Positions 47,014-55,750 of a stretch of 64,000 nt of DNA are shown piece after piece. The notes under the pieces were generated by a model. The model was not told the origin of the DNA, did not search any database, and worked only from the letters and a program-made list of their open reading frames with translations. The DNA is from Streptococcus oralis subsp. tigurinus AZ_3a. GTDB taxonomy: Bacteria > Bacillota > Bacilli > Lactobacillales > Streptococcaceae. The number at the start of each line of letters is the position of its first letter. Position 1 is the first letter of the stretch. The stretch lies in the NCBI GenBank assembly GCA_000344275.1, contig AORU01000002.1, positions 1 through 64,000 of the forward strand, given 5' to 3'. The translations under genes and the position numbers were made by a program.

Positions 47014-47763
47014 ATGTTTTATACTTATTTGCGTGGACTAGTCATGCTGATCTTGTGGTCCATCAACGGCAATGCCCACTATCACAATACTGATAAAATC
47101 CCTAACCGAGACGAAAACTATATCCTCGTCGCACCTCACCGTACCTGGTGGGATCCAGTTTACATGGCTTTTGCGACCAAACCAAAACAGTTCATCTTTA
47201 TGGCCAAAAAAGAGCTGTTTAACAACCGTATCTTTGGCTGGTGGATTCGTATGTGTGGGGCCTTTCCTATCGACCGGGAAAATCCTAGCGCCTCTGCTAT
47301 CAAATACCCTATCAATGTCCTCAAAAAAAGCGACCGTTCTCTCATCATGTTTCCAAGTGGAAGCCGTCACTCAAATGAAGTCAAGGGGGGCGTAGCCTTG
47401 ATTGCCAAAATGGCCAAGGTCCGTATCATGCCTGTCACCTACACTGGTCCCATGACCTTGAAAGGCTTAGTCAGCCGTGAACGTGTGGATATGAACTTTG
47501 GAAATCCCATCGATATCTCAGACATCAAGAAAATGAATGATGAAGGAATCGAAATGGTTGCAGACCGTATCCAAGCAGAATTCCAACGTTTAGACGAAGA
47601 AACCAAACAATGGCACAATGATAAAAAACCAAACCCGCTCTGGTGGTTTGTCCGCATCCCAGCCCTCATCCTTGCTGTGATTGTTGGTATCCTAACGATT
47701 ATCTTTACCTTCATCGCAAGCTTTATCTGGAATCCAGATAAGAAGAGAGAGTCTCTTGGTTAA
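47014..47763 (+). CDS. plsC: 1-acyl-sn-glycerol-3-phosphate acyltransferase
   Basis: A 249-residue membrane acyltransferase that adds the second fatty acid to make phosphatidic acid. The HX4D motif is H42-RTWW-D47, and the usual second motif is here FPSGSR. A C-terminal membrane span lies at ~210-240. The ATG at 47014 follows GAAGGAGAT; an in-frame longer start has no site. Single gene with its own promoter and a strong terminator. Confidence 0.93.
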   Translation: MFYTYLRGLVMLILWSINGNAHYHNTDKIPNRDENYILVAPHRTWWDPVYMAFATKPKQFIFMAKKELFNNRIFGWWIRMCGAFPIDRENPSASAIKYPINVLKKSDRSLIMFPSGSRHSNEVKGGVALIAKMAKVRIMPVTYTGPMTLKGLVSRERVDMNFGNPIDISDIKKMNDEGIEMVADRIQAEFQRLDEETKQWHNDKKPNPLWWFVRIPALILAVIVGILTIIFTFIASFIWNPDKKRESLG

Positions 47764-47770
47764 AAAATAC

Positions 47771-47802
47771 AATTATCCCTTGGCAAAAGCCAAGGGATAA
47801 TT
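47771..47802. terminator. Bidirectional terminator between plsC and the esterase gene
   Basis: Fourteen-base perfect arms AATTATCCCTTGGC / GCCAAGGGATAATT with loop AAAA. Confidence 0.92.
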
Positions 47803-47805
47803 CTT

Positions 47806-48498
47806 TTATTTGATTTTCCATTTTTGGGCCAACCAGCTGGAAAAAGCTAGAAATCGTTCAGCTACTTGCTCATGATGCCCATAAGGATCAAAGACAAATT
47901 GACCAGTTGGATAGCGTTGCTGAAGGCTGGTATGGATCTGCTCAGCATAGGCTGGAGCTTGAGCCAAGCGATTGGTATGATGGGCTCCTTCTGTTTGACC
48001 ATTCTGTAAATACAGCAAACAGTCCAAATTTTTCTCCTTTTCTTCCCTACAGTAAGTCACAAAATCAGGATACCAAAAGGAACCGCAGATAGAGAAGACA
48101 CAGGAGACCTTGTCTAAATGGAAAAGACTGTATACTGCCGCCAAACCACCTAGTGAATAACCTCCATAAGCAAGGAGATTTTTGTCCAGGCGATAAAGCG
48201 ACTGCAACTTATCTAAAAGACCTCCAAATAAATGATCATGATAGGCATTTGCCTGACCGCCAAAATCTGGAGCCCCATCTCTCAGAGCAGCTGCCTTCCA
48301 GGGCGTGTAGTCGTCTAGGCGATTTTTAGAGGTCAAGCCCACTAAAATCACAGATTCTGAAAGGGAAGATAGAAAATCCAAGTTTCCATCATTCAAGAGA
48401 ATCGCTGGATAGGTTTGATTGGGATCATAGGTTGAAGGAAGACTGACCTTGACTTGGATTCCTTCCCAATCAAACTCATTATTTATTGATAAAGTCAT
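47806..48498 (-). CDS. Alpha/beta-hydrolase esterase, siderophore-esterase (Fes/IroE) type
   Basis: A 230-residue member of the esterase-D/enterochelin-esterase-like group. The nucleophile elbow is GYSLGG (113-118, Ser115), and the C-terminal YGHHEQ (206-211) supplies the His. No signal peptide, so it is cytoplasmic. The ATG at 48498 lies inside the end of the binding-protein gene (20-base overlap). Last of a siderophore-type importer operon, so it may cleave an imported ferric ester siderophore to release iron. That substrate is inferred from context. Confidence 0.82.
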   Translation of the reverse strand: MTLSINNEFDWEGIQVKVSLPSTYDPNQTYPAILLNDGNLDFLSSLSESVILVGLTSKNRLDDYTPWKAAALRDGAPDFGGQANAYHDHLFGGLLDKLQSLYRLDKNLLAYGGYSLGGLAAVYSLFHLDKVSCVFSICGSFWYPDFVTYCREEKEKNLDCLLYLQNGQTEGAHHTNRLAQAPAYAEQIHTSLQQRYPTGQFVFDPYGHHEQVAERFLAFSSWLAQKWKIK

Positions 48499-49486
48499 TG
48501 ATTTTCTCAAGGGAATCAATCACTGCTGGACCATAATCCATCAACTCATCGTAAGAGATAGTCATGATTTTTTGATTCTTAATAGCAGGAACACCTTCCA
48601 AAACAGCATTTGCCTTCATCAACTCTACTGCGTTGGCATCCAATTTTTTATTGCGATCGCTGGTTACATAGATAATCAACTCAGGATCCATTGACACAAG
48701 ATTTTCCAAGGTCAAGCCTGATATTCCCGTTGCAACGTTGGTATAACCAAGTTGATTCAACAAGCTTTCTTGCAAAGCAGACTTGTAGGCACCAAAGGTT
48801 TGATCATTATAAGCAACCATAATCAAAGCCTTTTTCTTTTCACCTTGGCTTGCTGGATTTGCTTTCTTAACAGCGTCAATTTTAGCTTGTAACTGGGCTG
48901 CGTATTCATTGGCCTTGTCCTGAACATTAAAAATCATTCCAAGATTTTTAACATCTTCTACAATATTTCCCAAATCTTGCTGAATCGTTGAGAGAGAAGC
49001 TTTTTGCGTATAAACTGGGATTTTATTTTCATTCCAAGTGCTAACTGTCCCCAAGGATTTTTCAGAAAACATCATGTTTCGACCCATCACAGTGTCTGGT
49101 TCATAAGAAAGAACTGTCTCTTGTGAGACTGTTTTTTTATCGCCGATTTGAGGAATAGTCGCAATCGCGTCCTTATATTTATCTGTTACAGCATTGTCAG
49201 GGTTGAGCATGCCAGCAATTTTATCCTTCAAGCCTAGCTCCAACAAAATTTCAGTAGTTGAAAGATTATTGGTGATAACTTTTTCAGGTGCCTCCTCAAA
49301 GACTTGTTCGACTTCATTTCCCTTAACATCATAAGTTTTGACCGTTAACGGATAAGTCGTCTCTGCGCTGGCCTTTTGACTTGTTTCTGTGCTAGATTGT
49401 GTGGTAGCTTTTTCTGTAGTATTACCACAAGCTACCATGGTTAAGGTAGCTACTGTTACCAGTAAAATGCTTAGTGTTTTTTTCAT
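48479..49486 (-). CDS. Siderophore-type ABC importer, substrate-binding lipoprotein
   Basis: A 335-residue lipoprotein: lipobox TMVAC with the lipidated C20, a Ser/Thr-rich linker (~21-45), then a periplasmic-binding-protein-like domain of the FecB/FepB class (NLSTTEILLELGLKDKIAGM, GRNMMFSEKSLGT, MDPELIIYVTSD). It would bind a ferric siderophore or haem outside the cell. It is third of four genes: permease, ATPase, binding protein, esterase. Confidence 0.9.
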   Translation of the reverse strand: MKKTLSILLVTVATLTMVACGNTTEKATTQSSTETSQKASAETTYPLTVKTYDVKGNEVEQVFEEAPEKVITNNLSTTEILLELGLKDKIAGMLNPDNAVTDKYKDAIATIPQIGDKKTVSQETVLSYEPDTVMGRNMMFSEKSLGTVSTWNENKIPVYTQKASLSTIQQDLGNIVEDVKNLGMIFNVQDKANEYAAQLQAKIDAVKKANPASQGEKKKALIMVAYNDQTFGAYKSALQESLLNQLGYTNVATGISGLTLENLVSMDPELIIYVTSDRNKKLDANAVELMKANAVLEGVPAIKNQKIMTISYDELMDYGPAVIDSLEKINDFINK

Positions 49487-49505
49487 TTTGTTTTCCTTTT
49501 CATTT

Positions 49506-50261
49506 TTATAAATAGTGAATCATGGCTTGCTGATCCTCGGTCCAAGTCACCTGACTTTGAACTCCATATACAGTTTGTAATGACTCAGGGGTGATGGCCT
49601 CCTTTGGAGTTCCCTGATAAAGAATTTCCCCCTCTTTCATCAGATAGAGATAATCCGAATAGCGACAAGCAAGTTGAATATCATGCAGGACAGCTAGAAC
49701 ATTGATTTTGAGCTCCTTCACAATGGCTAACAAGTCTAGCTGGTACTTGATATCTAGGTGATTGGTTGGTTCGTCCAGGAGCAAGAGAGTCGGTCCTTGC
49801 GCCAAGGCGCGTGCTAATAAGACTCGTTGCTTTTCTCCCCCTGAAAGAGACGAATAGAGACGCGTTTTCTTCTCAAGCATATCCACCTTGACGAGAGCAT
49901 CTTGAACAAGGGCATAATCTCTTTCCTTTTCCTTCTGTAAAAAAGAGAGATGGGGCGTTCTTCCTAGCAAGACGATTTCCTCAACTGTACAATCAAACTG
50001 CAATTGATTAAACTGGGTGACGACCGCCATTTGCTTGGCTGTTTCTTTGAGTGGCCAATGCTCCAGCGGCTTTCCATCTAGGCTTATCAAACCTTTGTCC
50101 GCCCTTTCCTGACGATAGAGGAGTTTAAGTAGGCTAGTTTTTCCACTTCCATTTGGCCCTAATATCGTATGAAATTGATGCCCCTCAACCTTAAGAGAAA
50201 CTCCTTTGAGGATTTTTTTCTCTCCTAGTCTAAAGTGGACATCCTGACACTTCAAATCCAT
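49506..50261 (-). CDS. Siderophore-type ABC importer, ATPase
   Basis: A 251-residue ABC ATPase of the FecE/BtuD class. Walker A GPNGSGKT lies at 35-42, the signature LSGGEKQR near 138-145, and Walker [13 protein letters not shown] just after. It powers the permease encoded one base upstream. All catalytic motifs are intact. Confidence 0.93.
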   Translation of the reverse strand: MDLKCQDVHFRLGEKKILKGVSLKVEGHQFHTILGPNGSGKTSLLKLLYRQERADKGLISLDGKPLEHWPLKETAKQMAVVTQFNQLQFDCTVEEIVLLGRTPHLSFLQKEKERDYALVQDALVKVDMLEKKTRLYSSLSGGEKQRVLLARALAQGPTLLLLDEPTNHLDIKYQLDLLAIVKELKINVLAVLHDIQLACRYSDYLYLMKEGEILYQGTPKEAITPESLQTVYGVQSQVTWTEDQQAMIHYL

Positions 50262-50262
50262 A

Positions 50263-51309
50263 TCAGACCCTCACCTCCCTTCGCCTACCTCCTACAATGT
50301 AGATAAAGAAGGGAGCACCTACTAAGGCTGTGAAAATACCAATCGGCAGCTCAGCATTTGGAATGATGACACGAGAGAGTACATCTGCCCAGACGACAAA
50401 GAGTGCACCTAGTAAGGTCGCAACGGGAAAAAGTCTCCTGTAATTCGTTCCTACTAAGCCTCGAGCTAAGTGAGGAGTAATTAGACCAACAAATCCAATA
50501 ATCCCACAGGTTGCCACTAAGACTGCTGTCAGCACAGCTACCATGGTCACATAAAGATACCAATAGAAGCGTAAGGGAATTCCCAAAGTTAAAGCAGTCT
50601 CATCTCCCATCATCATCGCATTAAAAACACGATACTGAGTAGAGAAAAATAGAAAGGCCGATCCTACTACTATAGTTGGCAGGACTAAGTCAGACCAGGT
50701 AGTTCCAGCAAGCGAGCCCATGGTCCAAAACTTAATGGTCATCACACTGTCAGCATTAGCACCAACAGAGATAATAAAGTTGGAAAAAGCCAGAAAGAGA
50801 GCATTGACCACCGTTCCTGATAAGATTAGACTAGAAGTCGTCATCCTTCCCTGCATAGAGGCAATGATGAGGACAGCAATGGTTGCCAAAATAGCTCCAA
50901 GAAAAGCTCCAAGGCTAATCATCACTTTTAAACCAAGAATGATGCTCAAAGTTGCCCCTAGAGTTGCACCCGCAGAGATTCCTAAGACATAGGGCTCAGC
51001 AATAGGATTATTCACTGTGGACTGCATCACGCTGCCACACATAGAAAGACCAGCCCCTACTATCAAGCCTAACAATACTCGGGGGAATCTCATGTTCCAT
51101 ACAATGGCAAGAGTGGACTTGGAAACCTCTCCTATCTCAAGAGGAAAAACCAACCTGCTCAAAACAATCCGATAGGTATCGCCTAGATCAATCGCAACGG
51201 ATCCCATAGAAACCGCTAGAAAGAGGGAAATCCCTAAAACAGCTAGCAAAATACCTAAAAGTAACAAAAATTGCAGGTCCCGTCGGCTTCCAGAAAATTT
51301 GGAAAGCAT
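50263..51309 (-). CDS. Siderophore-type ABC importer, permease (FecCD family)
   Basis: A 348-residue membrane protein with about ten spans. MRFPRVLLGLIVGAGLSMCG (~75-94) and NPIAEPYVLGISAGA (~101-115) are FecCD signatures, and GFVGLITPHLAR near 272-283 contacts the ATPase. Only one permease gene is present, so it should form a homodimer, as in BtuC- or HmuU-type systems. It is first in the operon, with ribosome site AAAGGAGG. Confidence 0.93.
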   Translation of the reverse strand: MLSKFSGSRRDLQFLLLLGILLAVLGISLFLAVSMGSVAIDLGDTYRIVLSRLVFPLEIGEVSKSTLAIVWNMRFPRVLLGLIVGAGLSMCGSVMQSTVNNPIAEPYVLGISAGATLGATLSIILGLKVMISLGAFLGAILATIAVLIIASMQGRMTTSSLILSGTVVNALFLAFSNFIISVGANADSVMTIKFWTMGSLAGTTWSDLVLPTIVVGSAFLFFSTQYRVFNAMMMGDETALTLGIPLRFYWYLYVTMVAVLTAVLVATCGIIGFVGLITPHLARGLVGTNYRRLFPVATLLGALFVVWADVLSRVIIPNAELPIGIFTALVGAPFFIYIVGGRRREVRV

Positions 51310-51334
51310 GTAAACCTCCTTTGATAGAATCTTA

Positions 51335-51387
51335 AAAATTTAGAAAATTCTCATAAAAAGTATACCATATTTTTAACTATGGAACAA
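51335..51387 (-). promoter_or_regulatory. Promoter of the siderophore-type operon with a CodY-like box
   Basis: -35 TTGTTC (51382-51387), 17-base spacer, extended -10 TGGTATACT (-10 at 51359-51364). At 51335-51349, across the expected transcription start, AATTTTCTAAATTTT matches the CodY consensus (AATTTTCWGAAAATT) at 12 of 15 places. The region is AT-rich, so chance is possible. No clear Fur-type box was seen. Confidence 0.5.
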
Positions 51388-51412
51388 GATGAGAAAAATG
51401 AATATAGTTGGT

Positions 51413-51502
51413 CTTACAGTGCTAATAATCGTAACCGAAGATTATACTTGAGTATATCGAGGTAAGAGGACAACATAAAAAGCCCTCTGAAATCAGAGAG
51501 CT
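51413..51502 (-). repeat. 90-bp repeat, distal copy, with terminator hairpin
   Basis: This copy is about 90 percent identical (about nine mismatches by hand count) to 51614-51703. Its 5' part on the minus strand is a hairpin AGCTCTCTGA-TT-TCAGAGGGCT followed by five T. A C-A mismatch in the plus-strand stem becomes a U-G pair in minus-strand RNA, so the minus strand is the RNA strand. The remainder includes the dyad TATACT-CA-AGTATA and ATCTTCGG. Confidence 0.75.
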
Positions 51503-51572
51503 TAATTCTTGCTGTATAAAACGTTTATAGACTAGGCGACAAGCCGAAGATTGTAGGAAAATTTTAGTGAAA

Positions 51573-51596
51573 CAAAAAATCTCCCCGAAGGGAGAT
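51573..51596 (-). terminator. Middle terminator between the two 90-bp repeats
   Basis: Perfect arms ATCTCCC / GGGAGAT around a TTCG loop, followed by six T on the minus strand. It is followed by a third occurrence of ATCTTCGG (near 51541-51549). Confidence 0.85.
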
Positions 51597-51613
51597 GATC
51601 TGGTTTATTTTAC

Positions 51614-51703
51614 CTTACAGTGCTAGGAACCGTAACCGAAGATTATACTTGAGTATATTGAGGTATGGTAACAACATAAAAAGCCCTCTAAAATCAGAGA
51701 GCT
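51614..51703 (-). repeat. 90-bp repeat, proximal copy; includes the rpsO terminator
   Basis: First of the two repeats met by transcription out of rpsO. The hairpin AGCTCTCT-GATTTT-AGAGGGCT plus TTTTT (about 51677-51703) should end the rpsO transcript. Offset to the other copy is 201 bases. Within 51310-51815 no reading frame worth calling was seen. Confidence 0.75.
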
Positions 51704-51815
51704 GATTTGAGCTCGGGCTAAAATCCTAGTGAAAAAGATGAAACTCCTTGTGTTCATCGAACACTGTGTCGTTTCCCTATTTTCATACGGATTTTTAACG
51801 CCCTTAGCATCAAGA

Positions 51816-52085
51816 TTAACGACGAAGTCCTAGAGAGTTGATTAACTCACGGTAACGGTTAACGTCGTTTTTACGCAAGTATGCAAGCAAGTTACGACGG
51901 CGACCGATTTTCTTCATCAATCCACGGTAAGTAGCGTGGTCTTTTTTGTGTTGTTTGATGTGTTCGTTAAGGTGGTTGATTTCCCAAGTAAGGACAGCAA
52001 CTTGAACCTCTACTGAACCTGTATCACCTTCGTGACGTGCATATTGTGCGATGATTTCATTTTTTTTCTCTTTTGAGATTGCCAT
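51816..52085 (-). CDS. rpsO: 30S ribosomal protein S15
   Basis: An 89-residue S15 protein ([21 protein letters not shown] at the start, [22 protein letters not shown] in the middle) that binds the 16S three-way junction early in 30S assembly. Single gene with a strong promoter, a structured leader and terminators downstream. Length is exact for the family. Confidence 0.97.
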   Translation of the reverse strand: MAISKEKKNEIIAQYARHEGDTGSVEVQVAVLTWEINHLNEHIKQHKKDHATYRGLMKKIGRRRNLLAYLRKNDVNRYRELINSLGLRR

Positions 52086-52123
52086 GATGTTTCTCCTTTT
52101 TATTTGGCTTCATCCGAGTGACA

Positions 52124-52204
52124 GGTTGGCATGCCTGCAACCAAGAAGAAGTTATTTGTCTTTACGACAGTTCTTATTCTACCAAGAAGCAGAGACTTTG
52201 TCAA
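52124..52204 (-). promoter_or_regulatory. rpsO promoter and leader hairpin
   Basis: -35 TTGACA (52199-52204), 17-base spacer, extended -10 TGGTAGAAT (-10 at 52176-52181). The leader forms a hairpin GGTTGCAGGCATGCCAACC (52124-52142). S15 leaders in several bacteria bind S15 for feedback; whether this one does is inferred. Confidence 0.65.
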
Positions 52205-52229
52205 CTGATTTACTGTTTAAAACCTTGAA

Positions 52230-54929
52230 TTACTCTACTGATTTCAGGGCTTCAAGCATATCCACTTTTCTCAAGTGGTGATTGACAAAGAGGCCCAGTA
52301 AGGCTAAGATTACAGTCACTGCGACGATTGGAAGAGCATAGACTTCCCAGCTGACTCGTGGATAAAAAAGTATGGTGGCAGGTGAAATCATTTGTATCAA
52401 AAATTGATGTAAATAGTAGCCTGCTACCAAACCTAGAACAATCCCCACAAGGGATAGCACTATGGTCTCGCGGTAGATATAGAGGGTCACTTCTTTATTG
52501 TGGAAACCGAGAACCTTGATAGTGGAAAGTTCACGGATACGTTCTGCTACATTGATATTGGTGAGATTGTAGAGAATGACAATGGCTAGTAAAACCGAAA
52601 CAAGGACAAGGATTGCCATAGTTTTATTGAGCGAACTAGCTACAGATTCAAAGAGATGGATGGCCGTCGCATTTTGGACGACCCCAGAAACAGCAGCTTT
52701 TTCCATGAAGGTAGCAGCTTCTTTCTCCGTATTGGAAGGTGTTGGCTCTTTTAATTTTACTAGGTAGGTATTGTCTTGCGGACTGGTGCCATAGACTTGT
52801 TCATAAGTCGCTCGGTTGAGATAAACAAAGTGTCCAACATAGTTTTCAGAAATAGCCGCGACCTTGATTTTCTTCCCATCAAGCTCCAGCTCGTCCCCAA
52901 CCGTAACACCTGCTAGTTGGGCTAATTTTTGACTCACGACCGCTCCATCAGTGACATGCACCTCTTGCCCATTCTCCTCTAATGTGATAAAAGGCTTAAA
53001 GTCTTCTCCACTAGTAACCATCATGGTGATGGTTTGAAGTCCTGCTTTTCCTTTGAAATCTTTTTCAATGGATTTAGAGTAAATCTTTTGATAAGCGTGG
53101 ATCGATTCAGCTTGCAAGGCACTTTCTAGATCTGTTTTTTCTTGCTCACTCGCACTGCTCTTTTCCGCTACAATCATCTGGTATTGCTGGATTTGTTCAA
53201 ATTGGCGCTCCACAACTCCTCCCACAGATGACTGAATGCCAAGACCTGCAAATAGGAGAGCCACCGAACCTGCAACTCCAAAAATGGTCATCAACATCCT
53301 TTGCTTATAACGAAAGATATTTCTTGCCGTAACCTTATGAGTAAAACTCAAACGACTCCAAATAAAGCTCAGTCGTTCCAGCAAAATCTTTGATCCCTTA
53401 ACGGGAGGTTTGGGAAGTAAGAGTTGGGCTGCTTCATCGTGTAATTCCCTTCGCGCCACCAGATAAGCCGGCAAGACACTGGATACCCAACTTAAAGCTA
53501 GGGCAAGAAGGCTATAAGACCAATAGAAATACTCCCGACTTTTTCCAACAACCATCCCAGCTGTTATAACATCTGAAATCATCCCTGCAAGGAGATAATG
53601 CCCAAGAAGTGTTCCTATAATGGTTCCCACAGTTCCTGCAAGAAAACCATAGAGGATAAACTTGGCAACTATATCTCGATTCCGGTAACCTAGGGCCTTG
53701 AAAATACCAGCATTGGTACGCTCTTCATCCACAAAGCGAGTCATCGTTGTAAAGGTCACCATTGCAGCGACCATATAAAGCACCACTGGAAAGATATTTC
53801 CGACTGAACGAATGCTTGATGATGCATTGCTGTACATGAGGTAGCCTTGACCACCTGGCATGGTTTGGCGATTGTATACGTGGTATTTCGGCTCTGCCAG
53901 TTCATCAAGCTCTTTCTGACGCTGTTCAAGCTTCTCTTTTTCCTTAGTTAGATCACTCTCTGTCTGAGCCAGTTTTTCTTTTTTTGTCGCCAGTTCTTCC
54001 TTAGCTTTTATCAGCTGTCCCTCAATTTGACTCTTTTGCGGTTCTGGTAAAGCGGTCGCTTGTTCTTCTTGCGTTTTCAAGCGACTTTCAGCCTGCTCTA
54101 ATTGACTCTTGCCATTTTCAAGGTTGCTTTTAGCTGTTTGGAGCTGTTCTTTCCCCTCTTCCAGGCTCTTTTGCCCATTTGTTTTGATACTTACCAATCT
54201 TTTTTGACCATTATCGGCAAGTAAGTCTTGCAACTCTTCCTGATGTTGGGTTCGTTTGGTCTTATAGTCTGATGAAAAAGCATCCAGATTTTTTAAATCA
54301 TCATAGCGCACACGCGCAATACTGGAGACTTCTGTATCAAACTGACTGGGTAAAATCACTCCATAGCCAGCTAAGCTTCCTTTTCCACTACTAGCACTCC
54401 CTAAATCTTTTTTAGAAAGGATCTCACCCGACTGAACAAATCCAGTAATTGTGAAAGTTTGGGATTTTAGAACGGACTTTTCTTCTTTCTTAGTAAAGGT
54501 AATGGTCTCTCCAATCTGATAACGGTCTTTCCAGAAATCAGCCAAGGCAATTTCCTCATTAGCTTCTGGCAGTCGCCCTTCTGTCACTTGGAAGGTTGAA
54601 ATGCTCTCTGGTTTGGAATAAAGTCGAACCGCTTCTTCACTATTTTCAACGGTTAGGTCTGCCATATAGCCAAACTCAACACTTGCTCCTTGAAGTGTCT
54701 TTAGTTCGTCTTGGTCTTTTTTGTCCAAGCCATAATCAGCTATCACGGCCAGATCCAGAGTATTGGCTTTACGGAGATAATCTTCTGCCGTACGTTCCAT
54801 GTTTGGACTGGCTACTTTGAGGCCAACTAGGGCTAAAGAACCCAGCATCATCAAGGTTAAGATAGAAACAAAGCGTCCCTTTGAAGTCGTCACTGACTGA
54901 AATAGGTCTTTCCGATATGTTTTTTTCAT
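52230..54929 (-). CDS. FtsX-like ABC permease with extracytoplasmic coiled coil
   Basis: An 899-residue permease: N-terminal span, a large outer domain, a heptad-rich coiled coil of about 100 residues (~250-355, rich in Glu, Lys, Gln), then spans near 375-500, a second outer domain and four C-terminal spans. This is the layout of large FtsX/MacB-type permeases that couple ATP use to export or to periplasmic work without moving substrate through the membrane. Substrate unknown; antimicrobial peptide or lipid export is possible. It starts one base after the ATPase gene stop. Confidence 0.85.
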   Translation of the reverse strand: MKKTYRKDLFQSVTTSKGRFVSILTLMMLGSLALVGLKVASPNMERTAEDYLRKANTLDLAVIADYGLDKKDQDELKTLQGASVEFGYMADLTVENSEEAVRLYSKPESISTFQVTEGRLPEANEEIALADFWKDRYQIGETITFTKKEEKSVLKSQTFTITGFVQSGEILSKKDLGSASSGKGSLAGYGVILPSQFDTEVSSIARVRYDDLKNLDAFSSDYKTKRTQHQEELQDLLADNGQKRLVSIKTNGQKSLEEGKEQLQTAKSNLENGKSQLEQAESRLKTQEEQATALPEPQKSQIEGQLIKAKEELATKKEKLAQTESDLTKEKEKLEQRQKELDELAEPKYHVYNRQTMPGGQGYLMYSNASSSIRSVGNIFPVVLYMVAAMVTFTTMTRFVDEERTNAGIFKALGYRNRDIVAKFILYGFLAGTVGTIIGTLLGHYLLAGMISDVITAGMVVGKSREYFYWSYSLLALALSWVSSVLPAYLVARRELHDEAAQLLLPKPPVKGSKILLERLSFIWSRLSFTHKVTARNIFRYKQRMLMTIFGVAGSVALLFAGLGIQSSVGGVVERQFEQIQQYQMIVAEKSSASEQEKTDLESALQAESIHAYQKIYSKSIEKDFKGKAGLQTITMMVTSGEDFKPFITLEENGQEVHVTDGAVVSQKLAQLAGVTVGDELELDGKKIKVAAISENYVGHFVYLNRATYEQVYGTSPQDNTYLVKLKEPTPSNTEKEAATFMEKAAVSGVVQNATAIHLFESVASSLNKTMAILVLVSVLLAIVILYNLTNINVAERIRELSTIKVLGFHNKEVTLYIYRETIVLSLVGIVLGLVAGYYLHQFLIQMISPATILFYPRVSWEVYALPIVAVTVILALLGLFVNHHLRKVDMLEALKSVE

Positions 54930-54930
54930 C

Positions 54931-55632
54931 CTAATACTCCAATGTATCGATATCCTGCGGATGCTCATTGATTGTCATACTCTTAACCGTGGCATCGCGC
55001 ATGTGAATCACACGATCTGCAATAGGGGCTAGCGCGCCATTGTGGGTCACGATAATCACCGTCGCTCCTTTTTGACGAGACATGTCTTGGAGAATCTTCA
55101 AGACTTGCTTCCCCGTTTGGTAATCCAAGGCACCCGTCGGTTCATCACAGAGGAGGATCTTAGGATTTTTGGCTACAGCGCGTGCAATGGAGACTCGCTG
55201 TTGCTCCCCTCCAGAAAGCTGGGCTGGAAAGTTATTGAGGCGATGAGCCAGACCTACGTCTTTGAGTACTTGCTCTGGATCCAAGGCATCTGTCACGATT
55301 TCTGAGGCCAACTCCACGTTTTCCTTGGCTGTCAGATTGGAGACTAGATTGTAAAATTGAAAAACAAAACCTACATCTTCACGACGATAGTTTGTTCGTT
55401 GGTGCGAACTATAGTTGGCAATATTGGCACCATCGATCCAAATCTCCCCCTCATCATTGGTATCCATACCTCCTAGGAGATTGAGAACAGTTGATTTTCC
55501 AGCACCTGAAGCGCCAAGGATAATAACCAGCTCCCCTTTTTCAATTTCAAAATTCACATCACGATTAGCCACAATCTCCGTATCACCAACCTGGTAACGC
55601 TTGTAGCTGTGTTTCATTTCAATATAAGTCAT
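54931..55632 (-). CDS. ABC transporter ATPase (LolD/MacB type)
   Basis: A 233-residue ATPase with Walker A GASGAGKS (40-47), signature LSGGEQQR near 139-146, and Walker [12 protein letters not shown]. Partner of the FtsX-like permease encoded next. The ATG at 55632 follows AAGG at eight bases; a GTG three codons earlier is less likely. The pair is set apart by a terminator from gpmA. Confidence 0.92.
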   Translation of the reverse strand: MTYIEMKHSYKRYQVGDTEIVANRDVNFEIEKGELVIILGASGAGKSTVLNLLGGMDTNDEGEIWIDGANIANYSSHQRTNYRREDVGFVFQFYNLVSNLTAKENVELASEIVTDALDPEQVLKDVGLAHRLNNFPAQLSGGEQQRVSIARAVAKNPKILLCDEPTGALDYQTGKQVLKILQDMSRQKGATVIIVTHNGALAPIADRVIHMRDATVKSMTINEHPQDIDTLEY

Positions 55633-55710
55633 CAGACACACCTTCTCTTAAACAAATTACTTCCTATTATCATTATAACGCTTTTTCAACTAGTTGGAAA
55701 CCAGAAGCAA

Positions 55711-55745
55711 AAACAGAAAGCCTAGGAATCCTAGGCTTTCTGTTT
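55711..55745. terminator. Terminator of gpmA
   Basis: Sixteen-base perfect arms (AAACAGAAAGCCTAGG and its complement) with a three-base loop. Confidence 0.93.
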
Positions 55746-55750
55746 ATAGA

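Noticed and set aside
51642-51647. TATAAT in the 90-bp repeat as a promoter for a small RNA
   Set aside because: No acceptable -35 at 16-18 bases in either copy and no TG extension; left as a possibility only.
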